Assembly: GCA_002786385.1 (NCBI GenBank)
Contig: PGCN01000008.1
Coordinates: forward strand, 221,658-285,657
DNA: 64,000 bases
Origin: Flavobacterium sp. FEMGT703F
GTDB lineage: Bacteria > Bacteroidota > Bacteroidia > Flavobacteriales > Flavobacteriaceae
Direction of reading: 5' to 3'
The position numbers were made by a program, and so were the translations under genes. Positions 1-8,287 of the stretch are shown one piece after another. The notes below the pieces were generated by a model. The model did not search any database. It had not been told where the DNA came from and saw only the letters and a list, made by a program, of their open reading frames with translations. How positions within the stretch are numbered: the first letter of the stretch is position 1; each line of letters starts with the position of its first letter.

Positions 1-2040
1 GGAACCGTATCCGATAAAACTGGCCCATTACCGGGCGCCAATGTAGTAGTAAAAGGCACCTCAACCGGAACCCAAACGAATTTTGACGGTAAATACACTA
101 TCAAAGCTTCAGAAGGACAAACTTTAGAATTCAGTTATGTGGGCTTTGGTACGAAACAAGTTAAAGTAACTAAATCCAATGTTATTAATGTGGTTTTAGA
201 TGAAGCGGTTACCTTGAGTGAAGTGGTGATGGTGAGTCAGGGCTATTCAAGAGAAAAAGCGGTAAGCTATTCTCTATCACAAACATTTCACGGACAAACA
301 TCGGGAGTAAGCATAGCCCACAACAAAGGAAAGCCCGGAGCGGCTGGCGTAGTGATTCGTGGAGCAAAATCATTGCAGAACAATAACAATCCCGTTTATA
401 TTGTAGACGGCGTTCCTGTAAAAGAAGAAGACTTTAAAAAACTGAATCAACAAGACATCAGCACCGTTAGTGTACTTAAAGACGCGGCTGCCACTTCACT
501 TTACGGCAACAGAGCCGCGAATGGCGCTGTAATCGTTCAAACCAAAAACGGTATTACACAAAATTTGTCTAAGTCAGAATTGCAAAAACGAATCAAAGAA
601 ATCGACAAAACTACTACACCTATCGCCATTGAACCAGAAAATGAAGACTATAACAGCTTTGTAGAAAATGCTTTTGAAAGTCCGAAATCGGCGCCACTCT
701 CTACTTTTTCTATCGATGTTGACAATGCTTCCTACACCAATGTGCGACGCTTTATCAATAATGGTCAATCGGTACCAAAAGATGCGGTTCGCGTGGAAGA
801 AATGGTCAACTTTTTCAAATACCAATACCCCCAACCCACCGGGCAACATCCGTTTTCTATCCATACCGAATACAGCGATTGTCCGTGGAATAAGACTAAC
901 AAATTGGTGCGCATCGGCTTGCAAGGTAAAGACATTCCAACCGATAATTTACCGAAATCCAATTTGGTATTTCTGATAGATGTGTCCGGTTCCATGAGTG
1001 ATGTCAACAAACTGCCATTGCTGAAAGAATCGATGAAAGTACTGGTAAACCAATTGAGAGACGAAGACAAAATTGCGATGGTCGTTTATGCCGGAGCGGC
1101 CGGATTGGTATTACCGCCAACCTCGGGCAAAGACAAAAAAACCATCATTGACGCTTTAGAAAAATTAGAATCCGGCGGCAGTACAGCCGGTGGCGCAGGT
1201 ATTGAATTGGCCTATAAAACTGCTCAGGAAAATTTCATCAAAGATGGCAACAACCGTGTAATCTTGGCTACCGACGGCGATTTTAACGTAGGTGCTTCTT
1301 CCGATAAAGACATGCAAACTTTGATTGAAGAAAAAAGAAAATCGGGTGTATTCCTAACTTGCTTAGGCTACGGCATGGGCAATTACAAAGACAGCAAATT
1401 GGAAACCTTGGCCGACAAAGGCAACGGCAATTACGCTTACATCGACAACATTCAGGAAGCCAATCGCTTTTTGGGCAAAGAATTCAAAGGCTCTATGTTT
1501 GCCATTGCCAAAGATGTGAAAATTCAAATCGAGTTCAATCCGGCGCATGTAAAAGCCTACCGATTGATTGGCTATGAAAACCGAAAATTGCGTCCGGAAG
1601 ATTTTAAAAACGATGCGATTGATGCCGGCGAATTGGGCAGTGGTCATACGGTTACGGCTTTGTACGAAATCATTCCAGCGGATGTTAAAAGCGACTTTTT
1701 TACCGAAATCGACGAATTAAAATACGCCAAAGTGGAACCAAGCAAAACGCAATTTCAGGACGAATTGGCAACTATCAAATTTCGATACAAAAAACCGGAT
1801 GGCGCCAAAAGCATTGAAATGGTGGAAGTTATTGCCAACAAAGTTTCTGCATTAAACCAGACTTCTGCCGGATTCAAATTCAGCACAGCAGTCGCTTGGT
1901 TCGGATTGAAATTGAGAGACTCGCAATTGGTTACCGATAAATCTTCAGCCGCCATTGCGCAATTAGCCCGCGAAGGTTTGGCTTACGACCAAGATGGCTA
2001 CAAAGCGGAGTTCATTCGTTTAGTTGAAGCCGTACAATAA
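1..2040 (+). CDS. SusC-type plug / von Willebrand A chimeric protein (5' partial)
   Basis: The reading frame is open from base 1, so the true start and any signal peptide lie upstream. Seen, in order: the end of a carboxypeptidase-regulatory-like beta-sandwich (about codons 1-55), a SusC/TonB-receptor-type plug (about 70-175, with the typical VYIVDGVP and a Y-G-x-R-A-A-N-G-A-V run), a linker, then a vWA domain with an intact MIDAS (DVSGSMS, a GGST threonine and an ATDGDFN aspartate) and a YfbK-like C-terminal region ending at a TAA. No outer-membrane beta-barrel follows the plug, so this is not a transporter. Inference: an envelope protein using metal-dependent adhesion or scaffolding. The vWA assignment is firm; the cellular role is unknown. 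Confidence 0.85.
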   Translation, partial: GTVSDKTGPLPGANVVVKGTSTGTQTNFDGKYTIKASEGQTLEFSYVGFGTKQVKVTKSNVINVVLDEAVTLSEVVMVSQGYSREKAVSYSLSQTFHGQTSGVSIAHNKGKPGAAGVVIRGAKSLQNNNNPVYIVDGVPVKEEDFKKLNQQDISTVSVLKDAAATSLYGNRAANGAVIVQTKNGITQNLSKSELQKRIKEIDKTTTPIAIEPENEDYNSFVENAFESPKSAPLSTFSIDVDNASYTNVRRFINNGQSVPKDAVRVEEMVNFFKYQYPQPTGQHPFSIHTEYSDCPWNKTNKLVRIGLQGKDIPTDNLPKSNLVFLIDVSGSMSDVNKLPLLKESMKVLVNQLRDEDKIAMVVYAGAAGLVLPPTSGKDKKTIIDALEKLESGGSTAGGAGIELAYKTAQENFIKDGNNRVILATDGDFNVGASSDKDMQTLIEEKRKSGVFLTCLGYGMGNYKDSKLETLADKGNGNYAYIDNIQEANRFLGKEFKGSMFAIAKDVKIQIEFNPAHVKAYRLIGYENRKLRPEDFKNDAIDAGELGSGHTVTALYEIIPADVKSDFFTEIDELKYAKVEPSKTQFQDELATIKFRYKKPDGAKSIEMVEVIANKVSALNQTSAGFKFSTAVAWFGLKLRDSQLVTDKSSAAIAQLAREGLAYDQDGYKAEFIRLVEAVQ

Positions 2041-2072
2041 AAAAGTTGGTTTTTTTTTTGGGGGTGATGATG

Positions 2073-2104
2073 AAACCCTGTCGGATGCACAACGGCAGGG
2101 TTTT
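2073..2104 (+). terminator. hairpin after the plug/vWA gene
   Basis: A 10-bp stem (2073-2082 with 2094-2103, one G-T pair) with an 11-nt loop is followed by only four T. It lies 32 bases past the stop codon and is a plausible weak intrinsic terminator. Confidence 0.5.
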
Positions 2105-2168
2105 GAAACCCAAACATACTATTTCCGACAAAAAATCGTTTCCTTTTAAATCAATCTCTCATACAAAC

Positions 2169-2876
2169 ATGAAAAAAATCATTTTATTACTGGTTGTCTT
2201 TAGTAGCGCTTTACTACACAGTCAAGAGAAAAACTTTATCGACAAACCTTATTTGGAAGTGCAAGGCAAAGCCGATACTTTGGTTACACCCAATAGAATT
2301 TACATCGATATACTCATTTCCGAGAAAGACACCAAAGGCAAAAAATCGGTGGAAGAATTGGAAAGCGAAATGCTTAGCAAACTCAAATCACTTGGCATTG
2401 ATACCGAGAAAAACGTGTCGATGCAAGACATGATGAGCAACTACAAAAAGTTTTTCCTCAAACAAACCGACATCCAAAAAGCCAAGTCGTATTCGATTTT
2501 AGTGTATGATGCTAAATCGACCGCAAAAGTGTTTATCGGCTTGGAAGAAGTAGGCATTTCTAATGTTCGAATCGACAAATTGGAACATTCCGAAGAAAGC
2601 AAACTCCAATTACTCATGAATACTAAAGCGATGGAAAATGCGAAAGCGAATGCTGTCAGTTTTACCAAGCCATTGGGACAAAATATTGGAAAAGCATTGT
2701 TTGTTAGTCAGAATAAGAATGTTACCTACCGTGGAAATGCCAATCAAATCAGAATTCGAGGACAAGCCCCGCAAGAACTAGCCTTTAAAACTAAAGCAAT
2801 TGAGTATAACGAAAATATCGAATTTGAAAAAATTACAATCTCAAGTGAAGTTATCACACGCTTCTCCTTAGAATAA
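2169..2876 (+). CDS. SIMPL domain (DUF541) periplasmic protein
   Basis: 235 residues. An in-frame ATG at 2046 exists, but the start at 2169 begins directly with a classic signal peptide (MKKIILLLVVFSSALLHSQ), so it is preferred; the upstream in-frame stretch runs through the hairpin at 2073-2104. The mature part opens with PYLEVQGKADTLVTPN, the usual start of SIMPL/DUF541 proteins (E. coli YggE type), and continues with the alternating strands and helices of that fold. SIMPL proteins are periplasmic or outer-membrane and have been linked to oxidative stress, but no enzymatic activity is established. It stands as a single gene between two hairpins. Confidence 0.8.
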   Translation: MKKIILLLVVFSSALLHSQEKNFIDKPYLEVQGKADTLVTPNRIYIDILISEKDTKGKKSVEELESEMLSKLKSLGIDTEKNVSMQDMMSNYKKFFLKQTDIQKAKSYSILVYDAKSTAKVFIGLEEVGISNVRIDKLEHSEESKLQLLMNTKAMENAKANAVSFTKPLGQNIGKALFVSQNKNVTYRGNANQIRIRGQAPQELAFKTKAIEYNENIEFEKITISSEVITRFSLE

Positions 2877-2900
2877 TAAATTGTGGTTATTTGTTCATGC

Positions 2901-2943
2901 AAAAACCCGCCAAGTTCTGAGAATTTGACGGGTTTTGATTTTT
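2901..2943 (+). terminator. intrinsic terminator after the SIMPL gene
   Basis: AAAACCCGCCAA and TTGACGGGTTTT form a 12-position stem with one mismatch and an 11-nt loop, with A and T runs on the two sides. It lies between convergent genes and could serve both strands. Confidence 0.65.
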
Positions 2944-2981
2944 GTGAAATTTGCTGAACACTGCCAACTGAACACTGAACA

Positions 2982-4616
2982 CTACTTCTCTATCTCTTTC
3001 AAGCTCTCCATTTTCTTGTGTGCCAAGAATCCTTTGATGTCTTCAAAATGTTCTTTCACGCGTTTGTTGCCGAATTCGAATACTTTCTCCGCCAAACCGT
3101 CTAAGAAATCACGGTCGTGCGATACTAAGATTAACGTTCCGTCAAACTCTTTCAAGGCTTCTTTAATGATGTCTTTGGTCTTCATATCCAAGTGATTCGA
3201 AGGCTCATCGAGAATCAACAAGTTGACCGGTTCCAACAATAATTTAATCATCGCCAAACGCGTTTTTTCGCCACCGGAAAGTACTTTGACTTTCTTCTGA
3301 ATATCATCGCCTTGGAACATAAAAGCACCCAAGAGATTTTTGATTTGCGTACGAATATCGCCTACTGCAATCGCATCGATGGTTTCAAAAATGGTAGCAT
3401 TTTCGTCTAACAAAGCGGCTTGGTTTTGGGCAAAATACCCAATCTGACAGTTGTGTCCAATTTCCACCGAACCACCGTTGATTTCGATTTCTTTCATAAT
3501 CGCCTTAATCATGGTCGATTTTCCTTCCCCATTTTTCCCGACAAAGGCTACTTTCTGACCGCGCTCAATGACCATATTGGCGTCTTTAAAAATAACTTTA
3601 TCGCCATACGATTTTTCCAAATCGCGCACAATAACCGGATATTGCCCCGAACGTACCGAAGGCGGAAACTTCAACTTCAACGCAGAATTATCTATTTCGT
3701 CTACCTCAACCAAGACTAATTTCTCCAACATGCGAACACGCGATTGCACTTGCTCGGTTTTGGAAAATGTCCCACGGAAACGTTCGATAAACGCTTGGTT
3801 TTCGGCTATGAATTTTTGTTGCTCTTCGTAGGCTTTTTGTTGGTGAATGCGTCGGTCTTTGCGCAATTCCAAATAATGAGAATACTTGGCTTTGTAATCG
3901 TAAATGCGACCCATCGTTACTTCTATGGTACGATTGGTAATGTTATCTACAAACGCACGGTCGTGGGAAATGACCATTACCGCTTTCGCCTGATTGATTA
4001 AGAAATCTTCCAACCACTGAATACTGTCCATGTCCAAGTGATTCGTCGGCTCATCCAGCAAAATCAAATCGGGTTGCTTTAATAAAATTTTAGCTAACTC
4101 TATACGCATTCTCCAACCACCGGAAAACTCAGAAGTAGGACGCTGAAAGTCGTCTCTTTCGAAACCTAAGCCTTTCAACACCTTCTCTACTTCGGCTTCG
4201 TAATTGACTTCTTCTATGGAATAATATTTTTCACTCAGTTCAGAAACGCGTTCAATCAACTTCATATACTCATCGCTTTCGTAATCGGTGCGAATGGTTA
4301 ATTGTTCATTGATTTCGTCGATTTCGGCTTTCATTTTAAACACTTCCGCAAAAGCTTTCGACGCTTCTTCCATCACGGTACAATTGTCGTCCATCAACAA
4401 ATGCTGCGGCAAATAAGCGATAACGGCTTCTTTGGGCGCTGAAATATTTCCTCTGGTAGGTTTGTTTTGTCCGGCAACAATTTTAAGTAAGGTTGATTTT
4501 CCGGCGCCGTTTTTACCCATCAAGGCAATTTTATCGGTTTCGTTGATGGCGAAAGTTACCTCGCTAAACAAAGTAGTACCGCCAAACTCGACGGCTATGT
4601 CGTTAACTGTAATCAT
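2982..4616 (-). CDS. ABC-F family ATPase (duplicated ABC, no membrane domain)
   Basis: 544 residues holding two ABC modules in one soluble chain. First module: Walker A GKNGAGKST (34-42), a degenerate signature EFSGG (163-167) and Walker B with LDEPTNHLD (to about 195). A charged linker of about 240-320 follows. Second module: Walker A GKNGEGKST (360-368), signature LSGGE (446-450) and LDEPSNHLD (to 477). Absence of transmembrane segments and the two-module layout place it in ABC-F, whose members act on the ribosome E site as translation factors or, in some branches, antibiotic protection factors. The C-terminus is short, with no Uup-type coiled coil. Inference: a housekeeping translation ATPase; the subfamily is not decided by reading. 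Confidence 0.92.
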   Translation of the reverse strand: MITVNDIAVEFGGTTLFSEVTFAINETDKIALMGKNGAGKSTLLKIVAGQNKPTRGNISAPKEAVIAYLPQHLLMDDNCTVMEEASKAFAEVFKMKAEIDEINEQLTIRTDYESDEYMKLIERVSELSEKYYSIEEVNYEAEVEKVLKGLGFERDDFQRPTSEFSGGWRMRIELAKILLKQPDLILLDEPTNHLDMDSIQWLEDFLINQAKAVMVISHDRAFVDNITNRTIEVTMGRIYDYKAKYSHYLELRKDRRIHQQKAYEEQQKFIAENQAFIERFRGTFSKTEQVQSRVRMLEKLVLVEVDEIDNSALKLKFPPSVRSGQYPVIVRDLEKSYGDKVIFKDANMVIERGQKVAFVGKNGEGKSTMIKAIMKEIEINGGSVEIGHNCQIGYFAQNQAALLDENATIFETIDAIAVGDIRTQIKNLLGAFMFQGDDIQKKVKVLSGGEKTRLAMIKLLLEPVNLLILDEPSNHLDMKTKDIIKEALKEFDGTLILVSHDRDFLDGLAEKVFEFGNKRVKEHFEDIKGFLAHKKMESLKEIEK

Positions 4617-4666
4617 TTAGATTTTTAGATTATTAGATTTTAAGACTTCTCAGCAATTTGAAGCGG

Positions 4667-4674
4667 CAAAGATA
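4667..4674 (-). promoter_or_regulatory. candidate -7 box for the ABC-F gene
   Basis: TATCTTTG on the minus strand fits TAnnTTTG exactly and lies 51 nt upstream of the ATG. No clear -33 TTG is present at the expected spacing, so support is partial. Confidence 0.4.
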
Positions 4675-4811
4675 GTTTAATTAGGTAATTTGAAAATGTA
4701 AGCCTTTGAAAATTTGAAAATGAAAGTTGCTTTTAGGCAGGACAGAAACCTTAATTTAATAACAATAACGTTTTAGTTCATTAGAAACGAAGTCTGACAA
4801 AGCTTAATGTG

Positions 4812-4819
4812 TATTTTTG
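4812..4819 (+). promoter_or_regulatory. candidate -7 box for the MFS gene
   Basis: TATTTTTG matches the Bacteroidota -7 consensus and is 23 nt upstream of the ATG at 4843. The -33 element is not obvious. Confidence 0.4.
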
Positions 4820-4842
4820 CTAAGTAAATAATGATTTGAAGT

Positions 4843-6066
4843 ATGCCGTTATTTGATTACAGCTTTTTGAGCAAAATAGTCCCCAAAGCCAAGATTAAGA
4901 AAGGCTACCGAAAAGCCAAAAAATCGTATTTGAACCGAGTGCGTTTGGCTACATCCTTGTTTTTCTTTGGGATGGGATTTTGTTTTGCCACTTGGGCGAG
5001 TCGGATTCCGGATATCAAATCGGCTTTGCATTTGAGCGAAGCGGCTTTGGGTACTTTACTTTTTGCCATGCCTATCGGACAATTGTTTGCCATGCCTTTC
5101 TCGGGTAAAATTGTAACCCGTTATGGCAGTAGGGCCATTACAATTTTGGGATTGATTTTATACGCAGCCTGTTTACCGTTAATTGGCTTGGCTACAGAAA
5201 AATGGCAGTTGGCAGTAGGTTTGTTTCTATTCGGTCTGTTTGGCAATTTTTGCAATATTGCGGTGAATACGCAAGGTGTTTATACCCAACAATTGTTCGA
5301 CAAACCTATTATTGGTTCCTTTCACGGCTCGTGGAGTTTGGCCGGATTTTGCGGTGCGCTTACCGGTTTGCTGATGTTAGCTTTAGAGTTAAGTGTATTT
5401 CAGCATTTTATTGTTGCCTTTACGTTTGTTTTGGTCATTATAGCAACCAACCAAAAGTTTATCATTAAAGCCAAATCGAAACAAGAAGCCGAAAAATCCA
5501 CCTATTCATTTTGGAAAAATCCCGATAAAAACTTGCTCTTGTTAGGCCTAATTTGTTTTTGCGGGATGGCCAGCGAAGGCATTATGTTTGACTGGAGCGG
5601 TGTGTATTTTAAAGAAATCATCAAAGCTCCCGGTGCCTTGGTTGTTTTGGGTTACACCACTTTTATGATTAGTATGGCTTCGGGGCGATTTTTAAGCGAT
5701 TTTTTGGTCGCCCGATACGGTGCGAGGAAAGTACTAATAATTAGTGGCTTAGTCATCTCGACCGGTTTATATACCGCCGTTTTGTTGCCCTATATCATTC
5801 CGTGTACGATAGCTTTTATGTTGGTAGGATTTGGTGTTTCGAATGTAGTTCCGATTATCTTTAACGTAGCCGGAAACAGTAAAACTGTACCTACCGGAAT
5901 AGCGTTAACCATAGTTACCAGTATCAGTTTCCTTGGCTTTTTAATGGGACCGCCGTTGATTGGTTACATAGCCGAACTAACGAGCTTGAAACACTCCTTT
6001 GCAATAATCGGAATATTTGGGGTGTTGGTATCGCTGTTGGTTTGGCGATTGAAAGTCATTAAATAA
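4843..6066 (+). CDS. MFS transporter, YbjJ / sugar-permease-like
   Basis: 407 residues with about 12 hydrophobic segments after a basic N-terminal tail of about 35 residues. The opening membrane segments (FFFGMGFCFATWASRIPDIK, then a helix pair containing GKIVTRYGSRA) resemble the YbjJ and fucose-permease-like branch of the major facilitator superfamily. It should act in the inner membrane; the substrate cannot be read from the sequence. A candidate promoter lies just upstream, and the stop codon directly abuts that of the convergent DUF2007 gene, leaving no intergenic terminator. Confidence 0.85.
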   Translation: MPLFDYSFLSKIVPKAKIKKGYRKAKKSYLNRVRLATSLFFFGMGFCFATWASRIPDIKSALHLSEAALGTLLFAMPIGQLFAMPFSGKIVTRYGSRAITILGLILYAACLPLIGLATEKWQLAVGLFLFGLFGNFCNIAVNTQGVYTQQLFDKPIIGSFHGSWSLAGFCGALTGLLMLALELSVFQHFIVAFTFVLVIIATNQKFIIKAKSKQEAEKSTYSFWKNPDKNLLLLGLICFCGMASEGIMFDWSGVYFKEIIKAPGALVVLGYTTFMISMASGRFLSDFLVARYGARKVLIISGLVISTGLYTAVLLPYIIPCTIAFMLVGFGVSNVVPIIFNVAGNSKTVPTGIALTIVTSISFLGFLMGPPLIGYIAELTSLKHSFAIIGIFGVLVSLLVWRLKVIK

Positions 6067-6282
6067 CTAAATACTCATACGAAACGCCTCAATCACCGGA
6101 TTCGCTTTGTGGAAGTCGGTTTCCTGAATGAACAATTCTACCGGTTTGTCGGCGGAAACACTCGGCAATACATTCGACTGATTGTTGTTGCGAATCACCA
6201 CATTGATCTCTACTGCTTCCATTTTGTCTTTTAAAGTAACGGCTAGAATTTCGTTACCGGAGAATATTTTGATTAATCCCAT
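6067..6282 (-). CDS. DUF2007 family protein
   Basis: 71 residues. Its pattern (an N-terminal strand MGLIKIFSGNEILA, a helix with LKDKMEAVEINVVIRN, and an ELFIQETDFHKANPVIEAF C-terminal part) matches the small DUF2007 fold, often annotated as a putative signal-transducing protein on thin evidence. It is the last gene of a minus-strand run behind the response regulator and the RecA1-only helicase. A perfect 2 x 14 bp tandem repeat lies directly upstream of its start. Function unknown. Confidence 0.75.
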   Translation of the reverse strand: MGLIKIFSGNEILAVTLKDKMEAVEINVVIRNNNQSNVLPSVSADKPVELFIQETDFHKANPVIEAFRMSI

Positions 6283-6286
6283 TTGG

Positions 6287-6314
6287 TTGTATGTTCTAAG
6301 TTGTATGTTCTAAG
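6287..6314. repeat. 2 x 14 bp tandem repeat upstream of the DUF2007 gene
   Basis: TTGTATGTTCTAAG occurs twice back to back (6287-6300, 6301-6314), beginning 4 nt upstream of the minus-strand ATG whose first base is 6282. Confidence 0.9.
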
Positions 6315-6350
6315 TTAAAAAATCTGCTTTTTATTTCTTACTTATTAAAA

Positions 6351-6971
6351 CTATTCCTCTTCCTCCATTTCGAAGAAAGTAGGTTCAATCATTATCTTAT
6401 CAGCTAATACTTCCACCCTTTCGGTGATTTGTGAACAGAAGAACAAGCGTTGGGTTTTCTCGATACTTTGAGACAAGCGCAATACTACGGCATCCAAACG
6501 GTTCCGGAATAAAATATCGGCATCGTCAACCACAAACATCTTGATGGTATTGCTATTAAAGCCGGCAGAGGAAAACATGGCGTTGATTTTATTGGGTGTT
6601 CCGATTAAAATATCCAAGCCCATAGAAACGATGTTCTTGTCATAATCAATATCTCCTTTATCGTGCACGCCGTAAATGCTCAAATCGTGGTAGGTGCCGA
6701 GTTTTAGGAACATCTCTTCCATCTCTTGAACGCGCTCTTTGTTTTCCACTAATATCAACGCTCGGGTACTTTCGCCCACCGATTTTTCCAAACGCTGAAT
6801 CACGTTCAAAACAATAGTGGTGGTTTTACCGGTTCCTGCAGGCGATTGAATCACCGCGTCAGCACCGCTTTTAATGGTAGAAAAAGTTTCTTGCTGAATC
6901 TCATTGGCTTCGGTCAACCCGTTTTCAATGAGTGCTTTTTGGAGGTTTGGGTTTATTTTTTTTAGGTTCAT
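6351..6971 (-). CDS. RecA1-only DEAD-box-like helicase domain protein
   Basis: 206 residues covering only the first RecA lobe of a DEAD-box helicase. Seen: a Q-motif-like N-terminus ending in EIQQETF, motif I SPAGTGKTT (about 44-52), a GTPNK motif Ib equivalent, and a motif II reading DDAD in place of DEAD. The chain ends with an acidic EMEEEE tail, and no second RecA lobe is encoded downstream, where the DUF2007 gene follows after 68 nt. Known DEAD-box enzymes need both lobes to unwind RNA, so this is either an ATP-binding regulator or a protein working with a partner. The ORF is intact with no frameshift visible, so it does not look like a decayed gene. Confidence 0.8.
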   Translation of the reverse strand: MNLKKINPNLQKALIENGLTEANEIQQETFSTIKSGADAVIQSPAGTGKTTTIVLNVIQRLEKSVGESTRALILVENKERVQEMEEMFLKLGTYHDLSIYGVHDKGDIDYDKNIVSMGLDILIGTPNKINAMFSSAGFNSNTIKMFVVDDADILFRNRLDAVVLRLSQSIEKTQRLFFCSQITERVEVLADKIMIEPTFFEMEEEE

Positions 6972-6977
6972 TTTTTA

Positions 6978-7024
6978 AGGGATAAGTTAAAAGGGATATG
7001 GGATTAGACTTTTGCCTTATCCCT
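6978..7024. repeat. imperfect intergenic repeat with inverted GGGATAAG words
   Basis: AGGGATAAG (6978-6986) is inverted at CTTATCCCT (7016-7024), with further GGGATA-like words between. It fills the 67-nt gap between the response regulator and the helicase. There is no clean T run, so I do not call it a terminator. Confidence 0.6.
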
Positions 7025-7038
7025 ATTCCCTTATCTCT

Positions 7039-8202
7039 TTATTTACTGGCAAACAAAGTCACATCAGTTTCCGAAATCTCGTTACCGCCAAGAATGATTA
7101 ATCTTTCGACTACATTTCTAAGCTCGCGTATGTTTCCGGTCCAATCGTATTCTTGTAATAATTTAACCGCGTCTTTAGAGAAAACTTTAGGCGCATTGCC
7201 TTGCTCTTCGGCAATTTTTACGGCGAAGTGTTCGATTAGCAACGGAATATCGTCTCTTCGGTCGTTCAAGGCCGGGACTTTGATTAGGATAACGGCCAAA
7301 CGATGGTACAAATCTTCGCGGAAACGGCCTTCGGCAATTTCTTTCTTCAAATCTTTATTGGTTGCCGCAATAACACGTACGTTGATTTTAATGTCTTTGT
7401 CGGCACCTACTCTTTGTATCAAACTTTCCTGTAACGCACGCAATACTTTGGCCTGAGCCGACAAACTCATGTCGCCTATTTCATCCAAGAAAATAGTTCC
7501 GCCATCGGCTGCTTCGAATTTTCCGGCTCGGTCTTTAACTGCTGAAGTAAAAGCACCTTTTACGTGACCGAACAATTCGCTTTCGATTAATTCTGAGGGT
7601 ATAGCGGCGCAGTTCACCTCTATCATAGGCGCGGAAGCGCGTTCGCTTTTTTCGTGTAATTGATGGGCAACCAATTCTTTTCCGGTTCCGTTAGGTCCGG
7701 TGATAAGCACTCTGGCATCGGTTTGGGCGACTTTTTCAATCATTTGTTTGATTTGATTGATAGGCTCGCTTTCGCCAATGATTTCGTAGTTTTTGGAAAC
7801 TTTTTTCTTTAGAATTTTATTCTCAACCACCAACTGTTTTTTATCGAGGGCATTGCGAACGGTGTTCAGTAACCGATTCAAATCGGGTGGTTTGGAGATG
7901 TAATCGAAAGCGCCTAAACGCATGGTATTGACTGCGGTTTCCAAATCGCCGTGACCGGATATCATGACCATCGGAATTTCGGGTTTGATTTTTTTAACGG
8001 CTTCGAGCAATTCTTCGCCACTCATTTTAGGCATTTTGATGTCGCACAACACCAAATCGTAGTCTTCGTTTTTGATTTTTTCAAAACCTTGTTTGCCATC
8101 TTCGGCTTCTTCAACGGTGTAGGTGTCGCTTTCCTCGGTGAGTATTTTGGTTAATACCCTACGGATGGCAGCTTCGTCTTCGATGATTAGTATTTTGGGC
8201 AT
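7039..8202 (-). CDS. NtrC-type response regulator lacking a DNA-binding domain
   Basis: 387 residues. An N-terminal receiver has acidic residues IIEDE (6-10) and the phosphoacceptor D54 in LCDIKMP. A sigma-54 AAA+ domain follows, with Walker A GPNGTGKE, ELFGH, the L1-loop motif written GAFTSA where the family norm is GAFTGA, Walker B GGTIFLDEIGDM, and the arginine-rich lid ending NIRELRNVVERLI. The protein stops about a dozen residues after the lid; there is no Fis-type helix-turn-helix, and the DNA beyond the stop is not coding. Known family role: phosphorylation-driven remodelling of sigma-54 polymerase. Inference: acts from solution or on another target. The cognate kinase is not adjacent. 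Confidence 0.9.
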   Translation of the reverse strand: MPKILIIEDEAAIRRVLTKILTEESDTYTVEEAEDGKQGFEKIKNEDYDLVLCDIKMPKMSGEELLEAVKKIKPEIPMVMISGHGDLETAVNTMRLGAFDYISKPPDLNRLLNTVRNALDKKQLVVENKILKKKVSKNYEIIGESEPINQIKQMIEKVAQTDARVLITGPNGTGKELVAHQLHEKSERASAPMIEVNCAAIPSELIESELFGHVKGAFTSAVKDRAGKFEAADGGTIFLDEIGDMSLSAQAKVLRALQESLIQRVGADKDIKINVRVIAATNKDLKKEIAEGRFREDLYHRLAVILIKVPALNDRRDDIPLLIEHFAVKIAEEQGNAPKVFSKDAVKLLQEYDWTGNIRELRNVVERLIILGGNEISETDVTLFASK

Positions 8203-8212
8203 ATTTTTTTTA

Positions 8213-8240
8213 TTTCGAGTTTCGGGTTTCGAGTTTCGGG
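8213..8240. repeat. 2 x 14 bp tandem repeat upstream of the response regulator
   Basis: TTTCGAGTTTCGGG occurs twice without a spacer (8213-8226, 8227-8240). The unit is itself a near-duplicate of a 7-mer. It lies 11-38 nt upstream of the minus-strand start at 8202. Confidence 0.9.
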
Positions 8241-8287
8241 TTGATTTGCACCAATTAGCTCTAATGTTTTATATGTAGATTACCTTT

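Noticed and set aside
574..924. Opposite-strand ORF within the plug/vWA gene
   Set aside because: It lies wholly within the strong vWA coding frame and has no promoter, family similarity or codon pattern of its own. The same holds for other long antisense frames, for example in lon, rpsA, glgB, mak and the RND pump.
2982..4616. An antibiotic-resistance ribosome protection protein
   Set aside because: The sequence fits a housekeeping ABC-F protein; no resistance-type linker extension can be claimed by reading alone.
6067..6971. A frameshifted helicase gene, with a RecA2 lobe lost by mutation
   Set aside because: The DNA after the helicase stop is a short non-coding gap and then the intact DUF2007 gene; no helicase motifs IV-VI are in any frame.
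6972..7045. A frameshift removing the helix-turn-helix of the response regulator
   Set aside because: The 67 nt beyond the stop are repeat-rich and non-coding in all frames, so no lost HTH is visible.
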